From positions 1-26,804 of the IMG/VR virus record IMGVR_UViG_3300025120_007533: a stretch of DNA of 26,804 nt, one strand, 5' to 3'. A model generated the notes under the pieces. It was not told the origin of the DNA. It made no database searches and saw only the letters and a list, made by a program, of their open reading frames with translations. Every line of letters starts with the position of its first letter. The stretch's first letter is position 1. This DNA comes from a virus. Below are positions 7,604-14,580 of this stretch, in pieces. A program made the position numbers and the translations under genes.

Positions 7604-8099
7604 GTTCTACCAAGATTGGCTTTAGTCCTTGCTTTTCTCCAGCAAGTGCGTTTGCAGGCTTATCTTCTACCCAATACATACCGCTATCTTTGTACTTAGC
7701 AAGTGCATTATCTTTGTCAGCACCTGTTCCTAGACATGTAACAGTTTCAAATGTACCTTCGCCAAACAGTTTATCTAAGTTACGCTTGCGTAACTTTTGT
7801 GCATACTTGTTTGTTGAAAGGCTTGTAATCGCAATAAATGTCCAACCTTCGTCTGCCATCTTGGTCACATATTCAACTGCATCTCGCAGAGGAGGAAGGT
7901 AACCAATTGCAGCACTTTCATTGAAGATCTTAACTAGTTTTTTGACTTGCGGCTTGTCAATACCATAACGTAGTGCCATATCATACATACGATTTGCACC
8001 TTCAACCTTAGTAAATCCATGCTCTTGCATAAAAATATCAAAAGCATATTCCCAATTAAGAACAACGCCATCACAGTCTACTAGTATTGTCTTTTTCAT
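7527..8099 (-). CDS. HAD-superfamily phosphatase, 5'(3')-deoxyribonucleotidase-like
   Basis: 190 residues. Motif I ILVDCDGVVLNW places the nucleophile Asp8 and the acid/base Asp10. FIAITSLST is motif II. YWVEDKPANA, near residue 142, carries the late acidic Mg-binding motif. Size and motif spacing fit small cap-type nucleotidases that dephosphorylate (d)NMPs, though other substrates are possible. A strong AGGAGA precedes the ATG, and a TTGACA-N16-TATATT promoter lies 30-58 bases upstream, so it is likely expressed early. A nucleotide-pool role fits the MazG gene elsewhere in the early block. Confidence 0.8.
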   Translation of the reverse strand: MKKTILVDCDGVVLNWEYAFDIFMQEHGFTKVEGANRMYDMALRYGIDKPQVKKLVKIFNESAAIGYLPPLRDAVEYVTKMADEGWTFIAITSLSTNKYAQKLRKRNLDKLFGEGTFETVTCLGTGADKDNALAKYKDSGMYWVEDKPANALAGEKQGLKPILVEHGFNMDNKDFPLAKNWKEIYDIVQG

Positions 8100-8129
8100 A
8101 TTATCTCCTCAATATCAACTTACTATATT

Positions 8130-8157
8130 AATATAGCACAGTATTAGACTTTGTCAA
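8130..8157 (-). promoter_or_regulatory. Sigma70-type promoter before the HAD gene
   Basis: Minus-strand TTGACA, 16-base spacer ending TGTGC, then TATATT (extended -10). It lies over the stop codon of the upstream gene. Its spacer end and -10 closely match the promoter at 8841-8868. Confidence 0.75.
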
Positions 8158-8806
8158 CCGTTTTAACATAGTTTAGCACAGTTTCTTTTCCACCGTGAAA
8201 TTTACTTGTTTGATGGCGTTTTATCTTGCCTTTGATTTCACAAGTTTCTCCCCAATGCTCTGCATCATGTTTAGTAAAAAAGCATACAATGTTACCATTC
8301 ATTTCTGCATTAACTACATGACACTGCAAGCGTTGAATAAAACTACAATTTAGAATGTTAATTGTGTCGGTAATATCTTCGCCTAGTGTGCCAACATGTA
8401 TGCTAGTAATGCTTAGTTTACGCATCTTTGTGTCAGTAGCATCACGCTTTACTGCACGAAAGTATGCTTTAGGCAAACTAGCAATAACACCAATATCACG
8501 GCGATCAACCAGTTTACAATTAATAAGACCAAGAACTTTTTGTTCAAAATCATTTATTTTATTACCCATAGCCTTAAATGTAAGACCTTTGTAGTATTGA
8601 ATAATATTTTCAGCTATATTTTCGCATTCTTGTGAGACATGATCTACAAATACTGCACGACTATCTTCCAATAGTCCTAGATGCGTTTGCACAATCGATT
8701 TATTTGTAACTGTACCGTAGTTAACGTAATCTTCATTTTTCTGCTTATGGGCAGATACTGCAAAAGTCATTACAGTTTTAAGATCGAATAGTTGTTGCGC
8801 TTGCAT
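8144..8806 (-). CDS. Phage protein of unknown function, possible OB-fold C-terminus
   Basis: 220 residues. The N-terminal 150 residues are helical-looking and unrecognised. The C-terminal segment GNIVCFFTKHDAEHWGETCEIKGKIKRH, ending KETVLNYVK, resembles the strand pattern G-x-[IV]-K-x-H...T-x-L-x-[RY]-V that I associate with a recurrent phage domain of OB-fold type. This is a weak inference. It has its own TTGACA-N16-TATAGT promoter, which fits early expression next to replication genes. There are no catalytic motifs, Cys clusters or membrane segments. It may be a DNA-binding accessory protein. Confidence 0.65.
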   Translation of the reverse strand: MQAQQLFDLKTVMTFAVSAHKQKNEDYVNYGTVTNKSIVQTHLGLLEDSRAVFVDHVSQECENIAENIIQYYKGLTFKAMGNKINDFEQKVLGLINCKLVDRRDIGVIASLPKAYFRAVKRDATDTKMRKLSITSIHVGTLGEDITDTINILNCSFIQRLQCHVVNAEMNGNIVCFFTKHDAEHWGETCEIKGKIKRHQTSKFHGGKETVLNYVKTVDKV

Positions 8807-8840
8807 TTATTTGGTCCTCGTTTGTTTAAACATTAAATAT

Positions 8841-8868
8841 ACTATAGCACATATGGAACATTTGTCAA
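8841..8868 (-). promoter_or_regulatory. Sigma70-type promoter before the 8144-8806 gene
   Basis: Minus-strand TTGACA, 16-base spacer ending TGTGC, then TATAGT. The -35 box lies inside the first codons of the divergent plus-strand oxygenase gene, so the two transcription units overlap at their starts. Confidence 0.7.
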
Positions 8869-9491
8869 CCTTAAAATGGAAAGAATATCAAGATTACACT
8901 ATAGAACGTTTTGATTCTACTGGTGTTGAATATGATCCTTATTGGCATGTTTTCATCGAGGACATACTGCATCCCGAGTTGTTTAAACTAGTGCAAATTG
9001 AATGGCCCGACTTTGAAGCAGGACACTGGCAGTGGGCTTTTAGTAACAATGCAATAGATCAAAATCAAAATAGAAAAATATATCAACCTAACAGAACAGA
9101 CGGGCACGAGTTTTGGAAACAATACTACGACAATATAATTGATAACCCTAATATTATTAGTGCGGCATATAGACTAGAAGGTCTAACTACAACACCTGAT
9201 TATGTTACTGCAGGTGTTTGGGAAGATTACCATGGATATGCTGTAGGCAATCATATAGATCATTACAGTATTGATCTTGCATGGCAAACATACGTTTATT
9301 GTAGTGGCGGTGAAGGTTGGGGTACTAGCATGAATAACTCAGTAGGTAAACAACTAAAACGTTTCCCGTTTAAACAAAACAGTGGTTGGCTAATGCGTGT
9401 TGATGCTAACAGTTGGCACAGTTGTGATCCTGTGGACTGCGATGTACGTCGTAGTATTATGGCTCGTTTTATGACTTCACAGAGAGGGTAG
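8853..9491 (+). CDS. 2-oxoglutarate/Fe(II)-dependent oxygenase
   Basis: 212 residues from the ATG at 8853. The frame also allows a TTG at 8811, but nothing supports that start. The facial triad is visible: H134-I-D136 in GNHIDHYSIDLAWQ and the distal H189 in ANSWHSCDP, followed 10-11 residues later by Arg (VRRSIMARF) to hold 2-oxoglutarate. Between them lies GGEGWGT, then FPFKQNSGWLMR, the usual double-stranded beta-helix layout of prolyl-4-hydroxylase-like enzymes. Marine T4-like phages often carry several such genes; substrates (protein, nucleic acid or small molecule) are mostly unknown. It is isolated on the plus strand, divergent from the 8144 gene and overlapping the radical SAM gene tail-to-tail by 23 bases. 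Confidence 0.85.
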   Translation: MEHLSTLKWKEYQDYTIERFDSTGVEYDPYWHVFIEDILHPELFKLVQIEWPDFEAGHWQWAFSNNAIDQNQNRKIYQPNRTDGHEFWKQYYDNIIDNPNIISAAYRLEGLTTTPDYVTAGVWEDYHGYAVGNHIDHYSIDLAWQTYVYCSGGEGWGTSMNNSVGKQLKRFPFKQNSGWLMRVDANSWHSCDPVDCDVRRSIMARFMTSQRG

Positions 9492-10443
9492 AGTGTACTA
9501 GTTTTAAACTATTTTTTGCTTGTATATTTTTATTCACACATGCTCTATCCCACAATCCTTCATTCCAATTTATTGTACCAGCATAATGCTTGTAGTGAAA
9601 CTCCTCCGGATTTGTACAAATTGTTGTATGCCATATTGTAACACCTTGATCATCTATCCATTGTGCTAGTTCTGGTATATTATCAATATTATCCTTTTGG
9701 ATAACAGTGTTAACCATAAAATTAGGATTAAGTTTATCGCGTAGTATTTCAATATTAGTGTTAATTATATCCCAAATACAAAGTGTACGAATACGTTCTA
9801 TTGTTTCACCTGTGCCGTCAATACTTAAAACAAAACAAACATTAGTAAATGGTTCAAGTGCAGACATCATATGATCTGTAAGTATTGTGGCATTTGTATT
9901 AATAACTATTTCACAGTCTTTGTTTTTAATACCATTTAGCATTCGACTAAAACTTTTAATCATAAAAGGTTCACCGCCTGCAAGATATATACGTTTTGCA
10001 TTAGGACTTATTTGTATACTTTCTAGCTCTACTGTTCTATAAACATCTTCCTTGCCCAAGTATCTAGCCCATTCGCTGCTACTTTTTGCATTACACATTT
10101 GACAACGCAGATTGCAAAGATTACTGTATCTTAGATCATAACTTAATTCTTGTGGATTATGGAAATCTAAATCAGGATATTTGCGCATCCACTCTGATGT
10201 AAGTAACTGACGTTCACTAAAAGTTTTAAGTTGTTCTTGTTTTAAGCAGTTTGTACATTCAGACACAGGCTGATTATTCATCATTAATTGACGTATTTCA
10301 AATAGTCTGTCATCATCTATTTGATCACTACTAATACAACAAACTTTTTGTTCGTTATTAAGATCTATATGTTTATGGATAAAAGGTAATACGCAGAAAC
10401 TATTTTCGTATTTTAGAACATCTTTTAGTTTGATATCTGACAT
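9469..10443 (-). CDS. Radical SAM protein with an extra N-terminal Cys cluster (twitch-type)
   Basis: 324 residues. The SAM [4Fe-4S] motif CNLRCQMC is Cys110, Cys114 and Cys117 (CX3CX2C). YLAGGEPFM further on is the GGE motif that binds the SAM amino group. The first 70 residues carry further Cys at 17, 35, 36, 63 and 66 (FCVLPF, VCCIS, CTNC), which probably bind an auxiliary cluster as in SPASM/twitch enzymes, although here the cluster precedes the core. Many relatives modify peptides or sugars. The ATG overlaps the clamp-loader gene by 19 bases, so it is translated from the replication transcript. The substrate is unknown. Confidence 0.85.
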   Translation of the reverse strand: MSDIKLKDVLKYENSFCVLPFIHKHIDLNNEQKVCCISSDQIDDDRLFEIRQLMMNNQPVSECTNCLKQEQLKTFSERQLLTSEWMRKYPDLDFHNPQELSYDLRYSNLCNLRCQMCNAKSSSEWARYLGKEDVYRTVELESIQISPNAKRIYLAGGEPFMIKSFSRMLNGIKNKDCEIVINTNATILTDHMMSALEPFTNVCFVLSIDGTGETIERIRTLCIWDIINTNIEILRDKLNPNFMVNTVIQKDNIDNIPELAQWIDDQGVTIWHTTICTNPEEFHYKHYAGTINWNEGLWDRACVNKNIQAKNSLKLVHSTLSVKS

Positions 10444-11348
10444 AGTTCTACTAGTGTTGCTGCCAAGTTAATCTCTTGGTCTGCTACCATTGGAATGTTG
10501 CGCAATCCTTTTGCAATAATAAGAATAGCAGCATCCTTTTGCTCCTCTGTTGTACCCCACAATTCCAAGTTGTCATACATCCAACGGAACAGTTCATCCA
10601 TTTCCTCAGGACGTACTTGACTGCACAGCATCTTACGAGCTTCTAGTATTTTGCCTTGCTTAAACAAGTCTACTACTGCTAGTTTATAGTCTGCTGTTGA
10701 ACTGTCGCCTTCATTTGGCTTTACAAGTTTACCGTCAACTGTGTTCATCTGACACAGGTTAAGACACTTGCGCAAGTCAGGATATGTTGCTTTTACATAA
10801 CTATCCAGTGTGTCAATATCAATCTCTACACCCTCTTCAACACATACTGTTGCAATGCGAGCAGTAAACTCTGTGTGATCAATCTTTTCAATATGAAAGC
10901 CTTGACACCTACTATGCAGTGCAGGGATAACTTTGTTTGGATAGTTACATGTAAGAATAAAGCGACTGCTACTTGCATATGTTTCCATTACACCGCGCAA
11001 TGCTGCTTGACCATTGGGTGAAATATAATCAGCCTCATCAAGTAATACAACTTTAAATTCACCAAACGGCATAGTTTGTACAAAGTTAGTAATCTTATCA
11101 CGCACGTTTTCAACACTGTTTTCACGACTAGCATTGATCTCTAGTACATCATATTCGTCAATGTCCAGCATGTTAATAAGCACTTTTGCAAGCGTGGTTT
11201 TACCTGTACCTGGTGCTCCACTAAACAACAAGTGTGGAATAGTTTTACTATCTACCCATCCCTGTACTTGTTTACGCTGTGCATCATCGCGGAACACATA
11301 GTCAGTTAGTGTGCTAGGGCGATACTTTTCAGTCCATAGTTCTTTCAT
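10425..11348 (-). CDS. 44: Sliding-clamp loader large subunit (gp44-like AAA+ ATPase)
   Basis: 307 residues, close to T4 gp44. N-terminal LWTEKYRP is the classic clamp-loader start. Walker A is SGAPGTGKTT (44-51), Walker B VVLLDEAD (Asp104, Glu105), and the SRC motif (Ser146-Arg147-Cys148) senses ATP in the neighbouring subunit. The protein opens the gp45 clamp and loads it at primer-template junctions with the small subunit gp62. No clear gp62 or gp45 gene is seen in the window. A near-consensus TTGACA-N18-TATAAT promoter lies 33-62 bases upstream, and the stop of a possible small ORF overlaps the start (ATGA). Confidence 0.95.
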   Translation of the reverse strand: MKELWTEKYRPSTLTDYVFRDDAQRKQVQGWVDSKTIPHLLFSGAPGTGKTTLAKVLINMLDIDEYDVLEINASRENSVENVRDKITNFVQTMPFGEFKVVLLDEADYISPNGQAALRGVMETYASSSRFILTCNYPNKVIPALHSRCQGFHIEKIDHTEFTARIATVCVEEGVEIDIDTLDSYVKATYPDLRKCLNLCQMNTVDGKLVKPNEGDSSTADYKLAVVDLFKQGKILEARKMLCSQVRPEEMDELFRWMYDNLELWGTTEEQKDAAILIIAKGLRNIPMVADQEINLAATLVELCQISN

Positions 11349-11506
11349 TTATAATTTCCATCTATGTCGTAATGTTTAGCATTATACATGAAACACTGCA
11401 ATGCTGTCAAGATTCCATACTGATTGCGTAATTTCTGGAACCAAGCGTTGTAGTGTCTAAAGTGATTGATAAAGATTAAAATCTTCTTTATAAAGGTCTT
11501 CAACAT
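11345..11506 (-). CDS. Possible small protein between the clamp loader and the upstream gene
   Basis: A 53-residue frame beginning MLKTFIKKILIF and ending DIDGNYK. A GAAGAG sequence lies 4 bases before the ATG. It overlaps the upstream gene by 50 bases and the clamp-loader ATG through ATGA, both typical of coupled phage genes. Against it, a near-perfect sigma70 promoter (11381-11410) lies inside the frame, so the stretch may exist for the promoter rather than a protein. It is basic-aromatic with no known motif, and too short to be a normal gp62. Confidence 0.35.
   Translation of the reverse strand: MLKTFIKKILIFINHFRHYNAWFQKLRNQYGILTALQCFMYNAKHYDIDGNYK
11381..11410 (-). promoter_or_regulatory. 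Sigma70-type promoter before the clamp-loader gene
   Basis: Minus-strand TTGACA, 18-base spacer, TATAAT: both boxes are full consensus. The -10 lies 33 bases before the clamp-loader ATG. Confidence 0.75.
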
Positions 11507-11996
11507 TGCACTCTTCTATGAAAAAGTTAATTAGTGCTATTAATGCAGGGTCTGCATTCTCTGGATATAGTTCAAATGATTCATATCCATTGTCAGTTGT
11601 CCAGTCGCAAAAGTCATCTAGTTTAACAAACTTCCATGTAATATTTTTATAGCGTTCGCTTGCACTAGTTTGCCTTTGTAAATGTACAGGATCAATGTTA
11701 TGCCAATCTTTAGGATCATCTTCCAATGTCTCACGCAACAGTTCTTCAGTGTACTGCCACTGTGCCATAGGCTCTTTGTTCTGTGCTGACGCAAAGCGTT
11801 TGGTTACTGTTTGAATCTGTTTGGGCAATCTGCCGTTAGGATTCCTAACAAGATAAATTGCTGTTGCTTCTTCGATCTTTTTAACATCTGCATCGCCAAG
11901 TTGAACAAAGCCATTTGCTTCGCCCCAACTAACAATACTGCGTCTAGCACACTTTGGGCTTGTGCCAATTAGATGTTTACCGTTCCATATTACCAT
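11457..11996 (-). CDS. Protein of unknown function, weakly sulfotransferase-like
   Basis: 179 residues. Near the N-terminus HLIGTSPKCARRSIVSWG resembles the nucleotide loop of family-2 sulfotransferases (a PKC-x-x-x-S pattern). ATAIYLVRNPNGRLPKQI at about residues 45-62 resembles their VRxPxxR motif. The remainder (Trp-rich middle, acidic C-terminus) is unrecognised and the protein is shorter than usual for the family. The call is therefore tentative, and an unrelated phage protein is possible. The ATG overlaps the small coiled-coil gene by 20 bases. It is co-oriented with the co-chaperonin and clamp-loader genes. Confidence 0.6.
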   Translation of the reverse strand: MVIWNGKHLIGTSPKCARRSIVSWGEANGFVQLGDADVKKIEEATAIYLVRNPNGRLPKQIQTVTKRFASAQNKEPMAQWQYTEELLRETLEDDPKDWHNIDPVHLQRQTSASERYKNITWKFVKLDDFCDWTTDNGYESFELYPENADPALIALINFFIEECNVEDLYKEDFNLYQSL

Positions 11997-12147
11997 CGAT
12001 TAGTTCTGCAATTCTCTTATAGGAGTTTTGCAGTTGCTCCTGTAGTTCTCTTACGTTATGTCGTAAAATGTCATTTTCTTTTTGTGTACTCAACATTTGA
12101 CTACGATACATCTCTGCTTCGCTTTTAGTGTGATCTTCGTAAGTCAT
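11977..12147 (-). CDS. Small coiled-coil protein
   Basis: 56 residues, MTYEDHTKSEAEMY to ELIDGNMER. Nearly the whole chain is charged and helical with heptad spacing (LSTQKENDILRHNVRELQ), predicting a short coiled coil. Translation is well supported: GGAGGT lies in the last codons of the co-chaperonin gene and the ATG directly follows that gene's stop (TAAATG). No family is recognised; a small scaffold or accessory protein is possible. Confidence 0.7.
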   Translation of the reverse strand: MTYEDHTKSEAEMYRSQMLSTQKENDILRHNVRELQEQLQNSYKRIAELIDGNMER

Positions 12148-12534
12148 TTAGACCTCCAGTTTACCTACACTTACCTTGCCTTCATATGCACGAGTCTGAT
12201 GACCAAGTGTTGATTTCATCAATGCTTTTTCGGGCTCTTCATCTTGAATACCTAATACATCCTTGGGATCTACTGTACGCACTGTTTCACCGTTAAGTTC
12301 AAAGCCACGACTCCAACGTCCATGTGCAACCATAACATATTGTCCCACATCTACATCTTGTTGCTCGTTGCCAACAGCAATTACTTCACCCCAGCGTGGA
12401 TGAATACCGCCAAGTTTGCCATCATCACTTAGAACAATAATTCCACCTGGAGTTTTATGTCCTTTAAAATCCATGTTGCGTACAAGGATGCCGTCACGCA
12501 ATGGCTTAAAAATACCGTCAATTCTAGTGTTCAT
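12148..12534 (-). CDS. GroES-like co-chaperonin (gp31-type)
   Basis: 128 residues. FKPLRDGILVRNMDFKG, then TPGGIIVLSDDGK and WGEVIAVGNEQQDVDVGQYVM follow the GroES beta-barrel pattern, including the mobile-loop region before GGII. The C-terminal 35 residues (QDEEPEKALMKS...) are extra compared with GroES. T4 gp31 replaces GroES so that host GroEL can fold the major capsid protein; the same job is likely here. It starts 1 base inside the stop of the upstream gene (TAATG), and its own 3' end holds the ribosome site of the next gene. Confidence 0.85.
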   Translation of the reverse strand: MNTRIDGIFKPLRDGILVRNMDFKGHKTPGGIIVLSDDGKLGGIHPRWGEVIAVGNEQQDVDVGQYVMVAHGRWSRGFELNGETVRTVDPKDVLGIQDEEPEKALMKSTLGHQTRAYEGKVSVGKLEV

Positions 12535-13007
12535 TAAATTCTCCGTACGCCTGGGTTTTGTTTTTCTTGTTCTTGTGCAGACTGCTGAACATTACTTTCA
12601 GGCTTTTTTGCTGCCGCTACTGCCGCTGCTAATCCACCTGTTGGAGTTTTAGGTTCTTCTTGCGGTTTCTCTTGTTCAGCCACCTGCTTGCCTACGTTTG
12701 TGCCCTTTACAGGTGCAGGTTCTTCTTGTACTGGTGGCTGCCAGTCTTGCCAATCATCATCTGCTTGCAAACCTGTGCCTTCTGGAATGGCGCCATCAGA
12801 TGGAACCATGGTATTAAGTTCATTGTATTCGCGCATGATATCTTCGCGACTTTTAGTAATAGTGCCATCAGGTGCAATTTCATCACCGCGAGCATTTACA
12901 TTCATGTTGCCTATTGCCGGCACAGTTTCGTTATTTAAAAGTAAAGCACCAAAGTCTACTTGTTGACCGCTTGATGTTCTGTAAGTTTTGCCACGTTTAG
13001 GTGCCAT
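12534..13007 (-). CDS. Conserved T4-like marine phage protein, unknown function
   Basis: 157 residues. The N-terminus MAPKRGKTYRTSSGQQVDFGALLL, with NETVPAIGNMNVNARGDEI, matches my memory of a protein widely conserved in T4-like cyanophages. The rest is low-complexity, rich in Pro, Glu, Gln and Ala (EEPAPVKG, EQEKPQEEPKTP), so probably disordered. There are no catalytic motifs. A good AGGAG lies upstream and it is coupled to the co-chaperonin gene, which suggests an assembly or structural role; that is inference only. Confidence 0.75.
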   Translation of the reverse strand: MAPKRGKTYRTSSGQQVDFGALLLNNETVPAIGNMNVNARGDEIAPDGTITKSREDIMREYNELNTMVPSDGAIPEGTGLQADDDWQDWQPPVQEEPAPVKGTNVGKQVAEQEKPQEEPKTPTGGLAAAVAAAKKPESNVQQSAQEQEKQNPGVRRI

Positions 13008-13041
13008 TTCAATTCTCCTATTATATGCGTATATTATATAC

Positions 13042-13557
13042 TTATCTTAAAAATTCTGCAATATCTAAATCATAGTAAAGACTATCAATTTTGTGTACAC
13101 CTATTAGATAAAGCACATAACTTGCTACACTTGATCCTCTGCCTACCCCCCAAACAATGTCTTGCTCTCGCATAACATCTACAATGTAAACAAGAAAGCG
13201 TAGTAGATCAAACATATCTCGTTCTTGATACAGTAAAAGTTCTGCGCCTACACGTTGCAGTTCTGCATCTGTTTTGCATAGTTTTAGCAGATATGCTGCA
13301 ATGTCCAAGTCTTTGTAGTCAACGGGCATACGCCAGCTGGATTGATTATGCTTATGATACTCTTTTACATCAATACCAAGTTCATCCAACTGCGTAAGCA
13401 CTGTGTTTAAATGTAGTAGTTTACTTGCACCATTGAACTTCGTAACATCTTCTAAACACAAGTTACTAACGTCAAGTTTAGGATCAGCATATAGCATCTC
13501 TACTGCCTGATTCTCACTTAGTACCTGTCTACTATATTTGTCAAGCAGTATCGTCAT
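13042..13557 (-). CDS. DnaE/PolIII-alpha-like fragment protein
   Basis: 171 residues. The C-terminal 50 residues (FLVYIVDVMREQDIVWGVGRGS and SVASYVLYLIGVHKID, ending YDLDIAEFLR) align closely with the palm entry of bacterial DNA polymerase III alpha, consensus VGPGRGS-x2-S-LVAY-x-LGIT-x-ID-P...FERFLN. The protein stops exactly where DnaE would continue to the PDxDxDF catalytic aspartates, so it cannot be a polymerase by itself. The frame ends with a normal stop and no matching continuation is seen downstream. It overlaps the upstream gene by 17 bases. It may be a domesticated fragment that binds DNA or host replication proteins; the role is unknown. Confidence 0.7.
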   Translation of the reverse strand: MTILLDKYSRQVLSENQAVEMLYADPKLDVSNLCLEDVTKFNGASKLLHLNTVLTQLDELGIDVKEYHKHNQSSWRMPVDYKDLDIAAYLLKLCKTDAELQRVGAELLLYQERDMFDLLRFLVYIVDVMREQDIVWGVGRGSSVASYVLYLIGVHKIDSLYYDLDIAEFLR

Positions 13558-14161
13558 TGTCGCCCTTTGGTGGCTTTTTAAAATCTTTCAGATTAACTAC
13601 ATCGGCTTCTTTTGGCTTATCGTCATACTGTAGTTCAATTTCATCCCAGGGATGATCCACAAGTTTTAGTCCTTCGTGCAGTAAAAATAATTGCGGTGTA
13701 GGTTTATACCAATACTTTACATATGCTTCCAAGTCCGGTTCATCTTCAAACAGTTCCAACAAGTTTTCGTTACCACCATCTACTTCGCTAAAGTTATGAC
13801 TTACACTTCGTGCCTGATGACTACTGATGTTAATATTGTCTACGAAAAAGACTTCTTCGCACATACTGTTAATCTTAGTGTACAAACACATTGCAATAAG
13901 ATGGTCCCATGGATCATCTGGAAACACATGTACCTGTGCTTTAAATGGAATCTCACTTAATAGTTTGAGATTATGACTGCCAACAAAAATACTGTTATCC
14001 AGTATCTCTTGAATATAGTATTGTACACGTTCCATTGCTTTATTGTAAAGTTTATTTTTAGCAGTGTTTGGAACTAGTTGCACAGTGATATTCCAAGTGT
14101 TCGGAATAACAACATCCTCAATAATCATTGTAGTACTAAAGGTTTCGTTAAGTTCTATCAT
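13541..14161 (-). CDS. Conserved phage protein of unknown function
   Basis: 206 residues beginning MIELNETFSTTMIIEDVVIPNTWNI. It is mixed alpha/beta with an acidic middle (LLELFEDEPDLEAYV) and a charged C-terminal tail (KDFKKPPKGDNDDTA). No nucleotide-binding, metal or membrane motif is visible. I associate it with the conserved core of T4-like marine phages, but no function is known to me. The ATG immediately follows the stop of the 82-residue gene upstream (TAAATG), and its end overlaps the DnaE-like gene, so all are read from one message. Confidence 0.7.
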   Translation of the reverse strand: MIELNETFSTTMIIEDVVIPNTWNITVQLVPNTAKNKLYNKAMERVQYYIQEILDNSIFVGSHNLKLLSEIPFKAQVHVFPDDPWDHLIAMCLYTKINSMCEEVFFVDNINISSHQARSVSHNFSEVDGGNENLLELFEDEPDLEAYVKYWYKPTPQLFLLHEGLKLVDHPWDEIELQYDDKPKEADVVNLKDFKKPPKGDNDDTA

Positions 14162-14410
14162 TTAAATGTCGATTAAATCGTCCCAGTTTTTGCCTTTGCC
14201 TTCGGCAGTTTCGTTTGCTTGTGCTGTGCGCTCTCTGTCTCTGCGCATTGATTCTTCTCTGTAATCGTTAAGCATTAGTTCTACTTGTGAGATCATGTTT
14301 GAGTTGCCAGTTTGATATCCGTAGATAATACGCTTTTGCAGTTCACTTTGTTTTTTCATCAAGTCAGTATCGCTTAATTCTCTTAGATTAGGCGTTAGAG
14401 GATGGTTCAT
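14162..14410 (-). CDS. Small helical phage protein, unknown function
   Basis: 82 residues. It has a helical heptad-like centre (LSDTDLMKKQSELQKRII, then SQVELMLNDYREESMRRDRE) and a C-terminal acidic-aromatic tail KNWDDLIDI. No known domain. Its ATG overlaps the stop of the upstream membrane protein (ATGA), supporting coupled translation. Confidence 0.7.
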   Translation of the reverse strand: MNHPLTPNLRELSDTDLMKKQSELQKRIIYGYQTGNSNMISQVELMLNDYREESMRRDRERTAQANETAEGKGKNWDDLIDI

Positions 14411-14580
14411 CTTAGTCCGTCCCTTCGTTGTTCACAGTATATGTTGAACGTGGTCCAGTTTCGCCACACAAGCCAAGCACCAACCATGCTCCAAATTACA
14501 TTTGGAATCAGCATTAGTTTAAGACTAAACATTAAAAGTACAGCAAATACTGCACAAAAAATATGATCTTTAGAGGTCAC
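14407..14580 (-). CDS. Small membrane protein, unknown function
   Basis: 57 residues when started at the GTG at 14580, which overlaps the MazG gene by 11 bases. The frame extends up to a TTG at 14661, but that would lie 92 bases inside MazG. The chain has two hydrophobic segments (IFCAVFAVLLMFSLKLMLI and VIWSMVGAWLVWRNW) and a basic C-terminus (CEQRRDGLR). It is probably an inner-membrane protein. The start is uncertain. Confidence 0.6.
   Translation of the reverse strand: MTSKDHIFCAVFAVLLMFSLKLMLIPNVIWSMVGAWLVWRNWTTFNIYCEQRRDGLR

Noticed and set aside
8811-8852. Extended TTG start for the 2OG oxygenase
   Set aside because: The extra 14 residues have no ribosome site and overlap the leader and promoter of the divergent gene; the ATG at 8853 fits better.
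12660-12966. Overlapping frames on both strands opposite the 12534-13007 gene
   Set aside because: The minus-strand gene has a recognisable conserved N-terminus, a ribosome site and coupling to its neighbour; the others have none.
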